A DNA stretch of 64,000 bases from the NCBI GenBank assembly GCA_944989445.1, contig CALYLW010000019.1, positions 1,364,001-1,428,000 of the forward strand, read 5' to 3'. Of the stretch, positions 11,219 to 21,900 are shown piece after piece. Every line of letters starts with the position of its first letter. The first letter of the stretch is position 1. The notes beneath the pieces were generated by a model that saw only the letters and a list, made by a program, of their open reading frames with translations, was not told the DNA's origin and made no database searches. The translations under genes were made by a program, and so were the position numbers. This DNA is from Ampullaceana balthica (Eukaryota; Mollusca; Gastropoda; Lymnaeidae).

Positions 11219-13104
11219 TTACATCATGCCGTGATATTTTTTAAAGCCAGTATCCTACTTCGTTCTAAATTACTTGCTTCTTTTGAACTCGCAACATTTC
11301 AATCGTTCTATTTAATAATAATTAAAAAGAATGTCCGCCTCGGTCAGTTTTGACCCTAGATCGTGGGTCCACGGGAGTGGCATGAGGTCAACGTTCAGAA
11401 AACCTCGATTAAAAACACGTTTCGGACGCGTATGTGAGGTAGTTACGTGTGCTACATAGAGGGGACCATTGTTTCCGCCGTCTGAGGTTGGACTGACGTA
11501 AATGCGCATGTCCAAAAATAGATTCTCCTAATCATTAGGCGCAAGGGCATCGGTATCTTCTTTGGCTGACATTCAAGGGAGAAAAACGGGGCGTCTGCTT
11601 GGCCTTTGAACCGGTCGCGTGCACCTTGATAAAAGTTGAGATAAAACGGAACAAACTTTAATTAACAACTTCTAGAAATGTTCATAAATACAGGACAGGA
11701 TAGTATATGCAAGCCGTTAAAAATAAAAACGGCAGTGATTATGATTTCATCCTTTTATTCGAACCTTTCAAATATACAAACGAATTTTAAAAAAAGTGAA
11801 AAATTAAAATATTTCCCAAAACAAACTTTTTGTTAAGAAGTGAATATGTAAATTAATATCTGTTATTTTTCCCCTTTCATTTAATGTAACGTTTTCGTAT
11901 ACGATGGGAAGAACCTAGTATTGAAATCAGATAGTAAAGATAATTATTTAGTGCTGCCATTTTTTAAATATAGCCTAGCACGCACGATTATATTTTTGTT
12001 TCCTCACCGAGAGAAGGTTAAATTAAATTATAATTTATAGGCTAGTAACAATGATTTAAAGCATGCAGCATACATCTATAGTAAAGTAAAATAAAATGTG
12101 TGCATTTTCGTAAATCAGATGGTTATGAATGTAAGTTTTTAAATTAATGTAATTTTTACTTTTTAGAAGTATAAATGGTTTTTAAAATTTTGCAAATTCT
12201 ATTCAAATGAATTTAAGAAATTCAAAAAAAAATTATAACCGTAAAGATAAATGTACATCTATTTAAAAAATTGCAACAATGATAAAAGCTAAAACTATTC
12301 ATTGAAATAATTAATTTTTAATAACAAAAACTCGTAAATGCAAACACATATAGATCTAAAAGTTTTAAAAATAGATCTCCCAAGTTTTTAAAATGAGTAG
12401 GCTAATCTATCAGAAATTTAATTTTTAACAATTAATAATAATAATAATAATAAATAGCGCAGCATCGCCAAGAAGCCTCCATCGGCAAACCAACTACAAG
12501 CAACCAGAAGTTCTTTAAACAGCATTGTTATTTTTGTTATTAGGCAACATGACCTTAACTTGCGCTACAAAACTAATTCATTCTTTAAAAATCCTTCTCC
12601 GGCTAAATAAAAGAACGGTGATGACATTTTAGAGTCGCACTTAATTAAGCAGGAGCTGGAGGAAAGTTCTTCAATCACCAGGGATCGAATCGTGAAACAC
12701 TTTCATAACAATGTTAAGGAGACCTTAAATAAAACATAGTGAATGATTTTTTTATATTGACTGCTAAGATATCTGTACGTTATCTCTGGTCAATGGTATC
12801 ACATATTTGTTGTTATCTTCACTGTTTACATGTGTGTGATGTTTATCTCTATGGCTACATTTGAATATGTAAAGCCTTTATCTGATTGGTTGATTGAACG
12901 TCGAGCCATTCTAACAAATTTGGTAGAAGGTCAAGGTAAAAAAAAAGTTGATTGACCGAGGGTATCACAGGGTAACAATTAAACCAAAATAATCAGCGTT
13001 TCTATAGCTGTGTTAACTTTGGTTCGTAACGGTTTTCTTCCCCTCCCCCAAAACTAAATGCTACATTTTTGGCTACGTTAAAAAAATTATTGTAAAATTT
13101 AGTG
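11219..13104. other. AT-rich intergenic sequence, no gene seen
   Basis: Unique-looking AT-rich sequence with an AAT microsatellite near 12429-12452. No frame resembles a known protein. Confidence 0.5.
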
Positions 13105-13430
13105 TCAGAGGGAGTAGGTGTTAAGGGGAGTAGGTGTGAGAGGGAGTAGGTGTTAGGGGGAGTAGGTGTGAGAGGGAGTAGGTGTGAGGGGAGTCGGGGT
13201 GTGAGGGGATTCGGTGTGAGGGGAGTCGGTGTGAGGGGAGTCGGTGTGAGGGGATTCGGTGTGAGGGGAGTCGGTGTGAGGGGAGTCGGTGTGAGGGGAG
13301 TCGGTGTGAGGGGAGTCGGTGTGAGGGGAGTCGGTGTGAGGGGAGTCGGTATGAGGGGAGCGGGTGTGAGGGGAGTCGGTGTGAGGGGAGTCGGTGTGAG
13401 GGGAGTCGGTGTGAGGGGAGTCGGTGTGCG
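13105..13430. repeat. G-rich 15-bp minisatellite
   Basis: About 21 copies of GTGTGAGGGGAGTCG, preceded by diverged 15-18-bp versions (GTGTGAGAGGGAGTAG). GGGG recurs every 15 bases on the plus strand. Long frames on both strands through it are repeat artefacts. Confidence 0.95.
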
Positions 13431-14036
13431 AAAATCTTGGCCCAGGCAGGCAGCAATAACCCAGATATCGTGCTGGCTAATTTTGTGTGTGCTTGTGATC
13501 AATATTAGGTGTTTGAGAACCACTGACCTAAACTATAAACACGCAGAAAAGCCGTGACAGGCCAGTAGATAGATCTGAACAGACAAACGGCTGAAACGGG
13601 CCACGTAATGGCCAGTGCAACTTTGGTACAACTATTAAAGCGGTAGCCTTTGTTGTGAATCCGTATCTGGCAATGTCACACAATGTCCTTATACGAGGCT
13701 GCTGATAACGAAACCAGACATCAGTGTGACGATATTTTCGTCCAAATCTTTCCAATACTATATTTATATTAATACTGTAAAGGAAAATGAGCGTTATAAT
13801 TTATGTTCCTTGTTGGTATATTTAAAACAACTCGTTTCTCCTTCTAAGCTTTCGTATACGTTACAGACACTCCTTTTATACTACAGAAGATTTTAACTTT
13901 GTAATATTCTTCAGAATATAAAATTTGATGATAAAAGATATGAATATTTTCCGAAAACAATAAAATTACAAATTTACGAATGAACCTCACATATTTGTGA
14001 AACAACTAATCAAAACCAAAGATTCCAATGACTTAG

Positions 14037-14226
14037 CAGAGGCGTCACTACGGTTGGTGTCACTCAGTGCGGTAGCTCATGGCGTCACCCCCTCACGACT
14101 CACCCCATAGACCTCTGAGTCTGCCGGTGCCAAATAACGAGAGCATGCAGAATTTTACACTTTGGTGTCATCCCTTTGTGATGGTGTCCCCCGGTGCGGT
14201 CCGCACCCCCCTTAGTGACGCCTCTG
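14037..14226. mobile_element. 190-bp hAT-like MITE inside the LINE
   Basis: Terminal inverted repeats CAGAGGCGTCACTA and, from the other end, CAGAGGCGTCACTA. The flanks TGACTTAG and GTACTTAG are an imperfect 8-bp target duplication (6 of 8 identical) and belong to the LINE segment that normally reads ATACTTAGGAG. No coding capacity. Confidence 0.8.
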
Positions 14227-14649
14227 GTACTTAGGAGTAATGATAAAAAGAGAAAATCTCATGGAATCCCCATGTCATTGAAGTACGTAATTTAAAAATC
14301 CAACGAAACCTTAGGCTTTAAAGGGGAAACTTATACAATACATGTAATAAGAAAATAAAACTAAAATGCTACTTTACATTAGTGAGACCCGTACTAGAAT
14401 ATGTATCTTCTGTATGGGTACCATCCACCAAAGTAAAAATATCTAAACTAGAACAAATTTTAAAAAATAAAGCTGAAAGATTCATTACTGGAGAATATTT
14501 AAAATTGACTAGTTTAACTACATTAGTTAAATTATTAAATATAGAAACACAAGAGAAGAACAAAGAGTATAGTAGTAATAATACATTAGGCAATTAATTC
14601 TAACTTGGAAATACCACACAACAAGAATCTAATACACCTTCAGATAGAC

Positions 14650-16113
14650 CAGGGGTCGGCGAACAAGGGTTAATTACCCCATTCGGATTAAAAAGGGAAT
14701 TCTTGGGGGGTAATGCAGACTATTGGGGACATATACAATCCGCTAGATATATATGCAAAATCCGTAATGCGTACGTTAACGCTTGGAAGATAAGCCCGCT
14801 ACTGAACCTGTTCCTTCCAGAAAACGCAATAAATGCGAGTAAATTCTTGGCTATTTAGCTTGATGAGACTAGTGATGTCATTAGTAATGCGCAACTTATA
14901 GTATATGTTCGCTAAGAAGGTCTTCCAATAATTGAATACAATTTGTTGTTGTGCACTCCTCTCGCATTGCGATGTCAAAAAATTGATGAATTCAATAAAG
15001 TTAATGAATACTTTGATAAGGTTAATTTAAAATGGGAAGACTGTATTGCTGTGTCTGTTGATGGAGCTCCATCTATGTTGGGTCGTGTACATGGTTTTTC
15101 GGCTTTCGCAAGAGACAGGAATCCCAAAATTGAAGTTAACCACTGTATGATCCATCGTCAAGCTCTGCTTGTGAAACACTTGGAACTTGAACTGGAGGTC
15201 GCCATGCATGATGTTATCCAGATTGTAAATTTCATTAAAGGACATGCACTGCAAACATGTAAATACGGGGAGGCTGAATATACAGACCGAGGTACGGTGG
15301 ATTTCCCGTGGCAATGTTCTGAAAAGAGTGTGGGCTTAGAAAGCGGAACTTCAAACATCTCTGGCTGGTCAAAAGCATCCTCTAGCAGAGAAGTTAACGA
15401 ACTGTTGTTGGGTTGCACATCTCGCATAATAAGTTGATATTTTTGAACATGTGATTGCGTTGAACGAAGAATTGCAGGGAAAATATATCAGTATAATCTC
15501 AGCTAGAGAAGAGATTGCATCATTTGGAATACAGCTTTCATATTGGAAACAAAAAGCAGAATGAAACAAGTTAGCGGCCTTTTCAAAGTCGGCCTTGTAC
15601 TTGGAAGATTGTGGAAATATAACTTGTGACCACATCAAGGATATAGTTATCAGACATCTTACCTAGCTCAAAGAGTGGTTCACTGTTTACTTTCCTAGTT
15701 ATTGATTCACTTAATGTCAGTTGGATTCTAGAGCCCTTTCGATATGACATTGCGAATGTACCAGATGAGCCTCAAGGGTTGGCACAGGCACTTCTTGAAC
15801 TTCAACCCACTATTGAGGCACATATTGAATTGGCAAAGAAGGCAGTTCTGACTAATTAAGGTTTTGAGTTAAAATACCTACGCATAATCCTTTTCAGATT
15901 AATTTTAGACACTTGTCAGGCTTCTAAAACTCACCAGATTCATTTTCGACTGGGGCTTAGCCCCAGACCCTTTGGTATTTGGGGGGAAGGGGTGGCTTAC
16001 AACGCTCTCCCAAACCCCCGAGTCGTGTAGGCAGGACATCGCGCCTTTGGGGGTAACGTCAACATAAACTTTTATATTTTGGGGTAAGGGGCACAAAAAT
16101 GTGCTGACCCCTG
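14650..16113 (+). mobile_element. hAT transposon (ZBED5-like) inside the LINE
   Basis: 1464 bp. The left end CAGGGGTCGGC and the inverted right end CAGGGGTCAGC form the terminal repeats, and a perfect 8-bp duplication AGATAGAC flanks it (14642-14649 and 16114-16121). The duplicated octamer is part of the host LINE, whose reading resumes right after it. The interior carries a decayed transposase. The last ~250 bp are non-coding. Confidence 0.9.
14855..15867 (+). pseudogene. hAT transposase pseudogene (ZBED5/FAM200-like)
   Basis: Broken reading on the plus strand. Near 14858-14920 it reads LDETSDVISNAQLIVYV, matching the LDESTD.....QL..FVR block of ZBED5-like transposases. The open part at 14943-15437 contains VSVDGAPSMLGRVHGF and VNHCMIHRQALLVKHL, the conserved D-G-A and C-x-x-H-R catalytic-core surroundings of this family. 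After further stops, a late block near 15720-15860 reads WILEPFRYDIANVP. Stops and frame changes show it is not functional. Assignment is by recalled motifs; a protein search would settle the subfamily. Confidence 0.8.
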
Positions 16114-16274
16114 AGATAGACGTAGGGATAAAACACTCTTCTGGTTCCATTTGCAAGTTCAAACACATACAAATCCTCCTTCTTCCTGTCTGGAATTCGG
16201 GCGTGGAATGGGTTGCCTGAACAAATTAGGAAAATCAACACTATCAACATTAAAGACTATAATAAAAATGCAAG

Positions 16275-16427
16275 CAGTGCTGTATTTACCTGTTTGCTAA
16301 ACAAGCTATAACTTAGGGTCACCGCCTTTTTGGGGGCCCTCCGGACTTTTTTTTCATATTTGGCAATGACATAGCATATCTGGACTTCAAATAGCTTAAG
16401 GCCCTATCAAGTCTAAATCCGGCCCTG
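16275..16427. mobile_element. 153-bp MITE, CAGTGCTG family, inside the LINE 3' UTR
   Basis: Starts CAGTGCTGTATTTACC and ends CTAAATCCGGCCCTG; the ends are imperfect inverted repeats (CAGGGCCGGATTTAG when inverted). Flanks AATGCAAG and ACAGCAAG form an imperfect 8-bp duplication. The LINE 3' UTR continues on the right. A second copy, itself interrupted, is at 9683-10805. Confidence 0.7.
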
Positions 16428-16649
16428 ACAGCAAGAGTGGACACGGATTAGTGTAGGACCCAATAATCTTCTGTATAGAAGAAGCGTCGGTAATACATAA
16501 GATAAATATTAGGTTGCTGATTAATATCCTGTCTATTACTATACAGGGTTTTTAAAAACAATAAAAGAGATGCAAAACATTTTAATATTGATTGTAGAAA
16601 AATAATTCAAACATCTTACTGCATAGCGGTGCAGTGAATTAATTACTGG

Positions 16650-16808
16650 CGTCTGGATAGCGATGTTGATGAATGACTATCGCTACAAAGTCCTCCGCTG
16701 ACCTGGAGAGGAGATGGGCGCCGCCAAGGTCTACTAAGCCCCGAGAAAGTTCCAATGGAAATATTAGAGCCTCCTACGACCATGAGCTTATGGTCACACA
16801 CACAAAAT
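16650..16808 (+). mobile_element. tRNA-derived SINE (family B), head deleted
   Basis: Matches the body of the SINEs at 17974 and 20507 (GTCCTCCGCTGACCTGGAGA, then ACCATGAG, then ACACA-rich end). It lacks the B-box part of the head. Confidence 0.7.
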
Positions 16809-17639
16809 AATTAAATCATTATAGAAATAAGAAGATAAAGTTAGACTATCAGTATAAACTTATAAGATAATTCAATAATTAAGTAAAGAAATTTCTGGAA
16901 ATAAATGCACCATGTTCAAAGGGACATAACCAAATGGAAATTTCCATTAAAGATAAAACTCCATTATATTATCTACCTTTACAAAACAAAAAAACATTTA
17001 AATTTGTACAACCTTCAACTTAATGCGGAGATGGATATTACTTATACTACTAAGTTTTCTTTAAACTGACGAATCGCTCCAAGTTTTTATATGTAATTGA
17101 AGTAAAATTATCTACAGGAATTTGAAATTCATTTTCAAAAAGAGGTTAAAAATTACTCAGTCATGTTACTTCCATCGCTGACTAAAGAAAAGTTTTTATA
17201 CTTGAAAAAGAGAATTTTACTTTCAGAACTTGTTTTAATAATTTAAAGCTTAGTTATTATCAACTCTAAGGGCGTGTTTTTAAAATTTAATTGCTGATAT
17301 TTTATGCTGTAAAATTGATGTCTAATTGTAAAATATTGTCACAGGTATAAATATGTATTTATATCTGAGCTAAAAAAAAATATGTACCATAGTACCATGC
17401 AATCAATGTACAGTGTACCTTGTAAATTTTTTTAAAAACTTTGATGCATGGACAATAAAAATTACTTTAAACAGAAATTACCAACATGTCAAGCTCTGCT
17501 ACATGTTAAACATTTGCAAAATTTATGGGTTATAATTTTAGTATTTGAACCTCCAAAAGTAATTGACATGGTTGACTACTTGCAGTTCCGCTTTTCCCAA
17601 TGTGGGGAACACACTTTACATTTTTTCGATTTTTAATGC
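16809..17639. other. AT-rich intergenic sequence, no gene seen
   Basis: No recognisable gene or repeat boundary. The short frame at 17448-17636 has no recognised similarity. Confidence 0.4.
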
Positions 17640-17757
17640 TAATACAAACACCTGGACCCGAATCCAACAAACACCTGGACCCGAATCACACAAACACTTG
17701 GACCCGAATCACACAAACACCTGGACCCGAATCACACAAACACCTGGACCCGAATCA
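17640..17757. repeat. 23-bp minisatellite
   Basis: Five copies of a 23-bp unit containing CACCTGGACCCGAATCACAC. Confidence 0.95.
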
Positions 17758-17973
17758 GTTTGTATTTGATCAATATCCTAAATAATATGGATTCAAAATA
17801 ACCATACATGATGGTCTTACTTTACTCATACAAAATGGTCTTACAATACTTATGCAAGACGGTTCTAATAAATCAATATGATCAGGACTTAAGCAAACAA
17901 CATTTTGGTGTCTTTTTCCTTAAATAAGAAACATTAATTAATAAAAATTAATTCGTTTTTAATTAATACAAAT

Positions 17974-18205
17974 GGCGGCTGGATAGCAAAGTCAATAGTG
18001 CGCTCGCCTCACAAGAGGCGGGGCGTTGAATCTAGCCCACGTTAAAGCCACAATAAAAATGTTGATGAATCACTATCGCTAAAACGTCCTCCGCTGATCT
18101 GGAGAGGAGATGCTCTACCATGCCCCGAGAAAGTTTTAATGGAAACATTAGAACCCCCCTACGACCATGAGGTTATGGGCAACACAAAAAAATAAAAATA
18201 ATAAT
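17974..18205 (+). mobile_element. tRNA-derived SINE (family B)
   Basis: Head GGCTGGATAGCAAAGTCAAT with A-box character, a degenerate B box in TTGAATCTAGCCC, then the body shared with the copies at 16650, 20507 and 54105 (minus). It ends in an A-rich tail. Lies just beyond the 3' end of NOPCHAP1. Confidence 0.75.
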
Positions 18206-18337
18206 AAACATAATAACCATGCCCCTTTGTAAGGGAACAAGTTTGACAAAGAATGCTCTTGAAAATATTCAAGTCCTTAATAATCTCTGAAACAAATTAA
18301 ATTATTTAAAACACTGAAACTAGGTATATATATGGGG

Positions 18338-18343
18338 TTTATT
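18338..18343 (-). terminator. Candidate NOPCHAP1 polyadenylation signal
   Basis: AATAAA on the minus strand, about 620 bases after the stop codon. Another AATAAA lies at 18547-18552, so either could be used. Only the hexamer supports this. Confidence 0.3.
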
Positions 18344-18959
18344 TACATTTACATTACATTCATCAAAGTATAATTTACAAAAATGCATTTTCTGGTACAA
18401 GCACAAGCATGTTATTTTTTAACATAAATTTAAGGATATAGTTTAATCAGCAGTAAATTTGATTATCTTAATCCATAACAACTAAAATTTGATGTTTACT
18501 GTTATGCCAAAGACAATATCTTCCTGACTTAAATCAGTTAAAATAATTTATTTGTGATTATTAGTAATGAGAAACATTTTGGATCACATTGTTGAGGATA
18601 AATGGATAAGTTAAAAGTAAAAAGAGACGCATTGATTCAGCCTCGCCATGTCAACGTACTTAAAAATAAAATGTGTTCGAATCAATTTTAAATTTCCCAG
18701 CACATTGCCTGATTGTTATGGCAAAAAAGGAAATTGTGTTAGTTTAACAAACCTAAAGTTCATAATAGAAAAATTAAAAAAACTTAAATCTTGAGTTGTA
18801 AATTTCTCATTCTGTTACCAATGAAGAAATGCTATCTTTCTTTGAGGATGTATATGACTGTTTACACTTATGTAAAATATGTACAAATACTTTTTAAAAA
18901 TAAAATTATTAAAGCACATATATCTTTTTAACTTTTTGGAATGATCCCCCCGATTTCTT

Positions 18960-21900
18960 CTATAATTTTTTTTTATTTGTCTTATCTTTTTTATTTGTCA
19001 TTTTAATTTCAGGTGATATCAATTTTATCAGGTTTTCGGGGTTAATCTTTTCGTCTGACTCTGAGCTGTCTCCATCGTCACTGGAGCAATCCTCATCACT
19101 GTCTGCTAGACACTCGGCCGGAATCATGGATAAATTCTGGAGTTATAAAAAGAATAAAATAATGACACTATAATATTATTTGAGTGAAGCAAATAAATTA
19201 TAAAAACCTATGTACACTAAAAATGGATTTTGCTCTAAATAATTCCCAATAGTAGAGAGGGGTAAATTATAAATAGTTATTTTACTGTGAAGAAAAATCA
19301 GATCAAAGAAATTCAGAGAACATTGCAAATTACTATATCGCTCTTAAACACAAACAGTCATTTAGCTTAACTCTGTACTAGTGCTAACAAGCAACCCTTC
19401 ATTTTTTTTTGGTGTAATCCTCCCAAAAAATGTACATACATTTAAAAAAAAACTCTTGGTACCTTTTTAAATATCATCTTAATTCAATGTATTTTTTAAA
19501 TTCTTTTTTTTAAAACGTCTATTGCTGCATTCTGCAACTTTAACTTACACCTAGTATTGCTGAGGCAGCATAAAAAAAATTCTTTTAGCATGAGGATTTG
19601 AGGAAATCTTTTAAAATGTTGCATGTGACATCAGCAAGCCAATGCTTTGTAAAATTTAGTTAAATGATCCAAAATTTCAGAACTTTCTTGTTAACATGGC
19701 ACGCAAGTATGTTAGCAAGCCTACATGACATGCTAGTATGTTAACAAGCCTACATGACACGCAAGTGTGTTAGCAAGCCTACATGACATGTAAGTATGTT
19801 AGCAAGCCTGCATGACATGTAAGTGTGTTAACAAGCCTAGATGACATGCAAGTATGTTAGCAAGCCTGCATGACAATGCAAGTATGTTAGCAAGCCTAAA
19901 TGACATGCAAGTATGTTAGCAAGCCTACACGACATGCAAGTATGTTAGCAAGCCTGCATGACATGCAAGTATGTTAGCAAGCCTGCATGTGGCTGTATAG
20001 AGTTATTACATAGGGCATAGGGTATGGATAAGCATGAAAAAGACGCAACAAAACAAGAAACATATTGGCAAAAAGCCATGCTCCGCAAACAAATATTAAC
20101 AAAAAGAATTAAGTAAATCTCAGCAGTAATGTGAAGTCCAGGACATTAACAAGAAAGAAAAGGAAAAGAGCAGGACTAGGGTTTATAAAGGCGAAAGGAA
20201 TACAGGACGCAAAACGAAAGAAAAAGATGGGGCCTGTTGCCGACATGTGATTGAAAACATGACTTTCATGTCAAGTGGTATATGGGCCTCATAATCTTGA
20301 ATATGATTATTCTCAAGGTTGACTCTACTGGACATGTGTTGCAGAAGAGAATAGCTGTGATAGACATGTCATTTACACCCATACGTTCCATGGTCAAGTC
20401 TGTTCGAGTGTCTAGACACAAGACATGACACAGTTCTTTGTCATCCAAACTGACCAAAATGTCTTCCCTAAGGGGATGTTCCAGATAAAAGATGGCCTTC
20501 TTTGTACGGCTGGATAGCGAAGTCAATAGTGCGCTCGCCTCACAAGATGAGGTGCGTGGGATCTAGCCCACATCAAGCCACAATAAAAATGTTGATTAAT
20601 GACTATTGCTAAAAAGTACTCCGCTGACTTGGAGAGGAGATGGGCGCCGTCAAATCTACCGAGCTCAGAGAAAGTTCTAATGGAAACATTGGAACCCCTC
20701 TGACCACGAGGTTATGGGACACAAAAAAAACAACAAACAACTAATAATTGCTTTTCAATGTTTCAAAAAATTCAAGTCTCACCATTTCTATATGTTGACC
20801 ACTCGTTTCATTTATATTTTCAATATCAAACTTATTAATATTCTCTGGGCAAGATGAAATCTGTGATGCCATTTCTTTATTGGCATCAGACATCTGAGGG
20901 AGAAAGTCTTTCAGTCTGGACAAAACTGAAATGTAAGATATAAAAATATAAAGGATAAATGAGAGTGCTCTCTGAAGATAAAATGATCCCAAACATATAA
21001 TTGTAATTAATTTTCTAGTTACATAATTCAGTTCCACACAACTTCTTTCCTAACCTATGTATAATGAAAATTTCTTTACCTGAACTTGATGGTACACAAA
21101 CTGTTCTCAACTGTCCTTTAGGCAAAATAACTGCATCCTTTCCAACAATTAATAATTTTTTCTCCTGGTAACCTAAAATAAAATATCGTAATTTATTAGG
21201 ATGATTAAAATAAGTCAAATATTTTCGACAACAAAATAGAATAGTTGCCCCTGTTATCAATATAAATTATTCAGCTCCTTGTGAATTTTTTATTTACTTC
21301 ATGTCAACCAGCAAAAAGTGATGCTACAGTTTGAAATGGTATTGAAAACATTTAAGCATTTATTATTAGTTTATTTTTATAAAGTTGAGTCACTGGGTCT
21401 GTAATAGTACCATAAAAAGATAAAATAGGTGGCATTTTATTAATTATATTGTGAATAATAGACGTAAGCTAAAAGCTCTAACTCTAAGAAAGCATTTTTA
21501 TTTGATAGTTTTAACAAAGCCCCGTCTCCCTCTGACTCTCAGGAATTTATACGCTCATATTAGATGGCATTTCGCTATCTTATCTTCTTATATGTTACAT
21601 ATGCTCCTTCTATACAGAAGATTATTGCGTCCTACACTTATCTATGGTTTGTGTTTACTCCTGCATTTTTATTAGTTTTAATTGTTGATGAAGTGTTGGT
21701 TTTCCTGGTTTCTTCAGGCAACCCATTCCACGCCCGAATTCGGGACGGTAAAAATGAGAATTTGTATGTGTTTGTTCTGCATACGGAATAAGGAAGGTGT
21801 TTTATCCTTATGTCTATCTTAGGGTTGTATTAAGTTATCTTTGTGTTGTATTTCTAAATTAGAATAAATTGGTTTATGAAGTATTACTACTTTACTCTTG

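Larger units (their letters stand above)
13970..16505 (+). mobile_element. LINE (jockey/CR1-like) copy interrupted by three DNA transposons
   Basis: Four blocks align in order with the LINE at 42812-44155: about 13970-14036, 14227-14649, 16114-16274 and 16428-16505. Joined conceptually they run from the thumb region (the KYLGV segment) through the C terminus and the 3' UTR to the tail (ATCTTCTGTATAGAAGAAGC, then ATAAG). Many frameshifts and stops show it is dead. Its age must exceed that of the three inserts at 14037, 14650 and 16275. Confidence 0.8.

Noticed and set aside
13121..13557. Gly/Arg/Val-rich or Pro/Ser/Leu-rich proteins
   Set aside because: Artefacts of the 15-bp G-rich minisatellite.
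20266..20526. 86-residue minus-strand frame in NOPCHAP1 intron 3, as an extra exon or nested gene
   Set aside because: Its start lies inside a SINE head, no acceptor precedes it, the NOPCHAP1 exons already join in phase without it, and I recognise no homologue.
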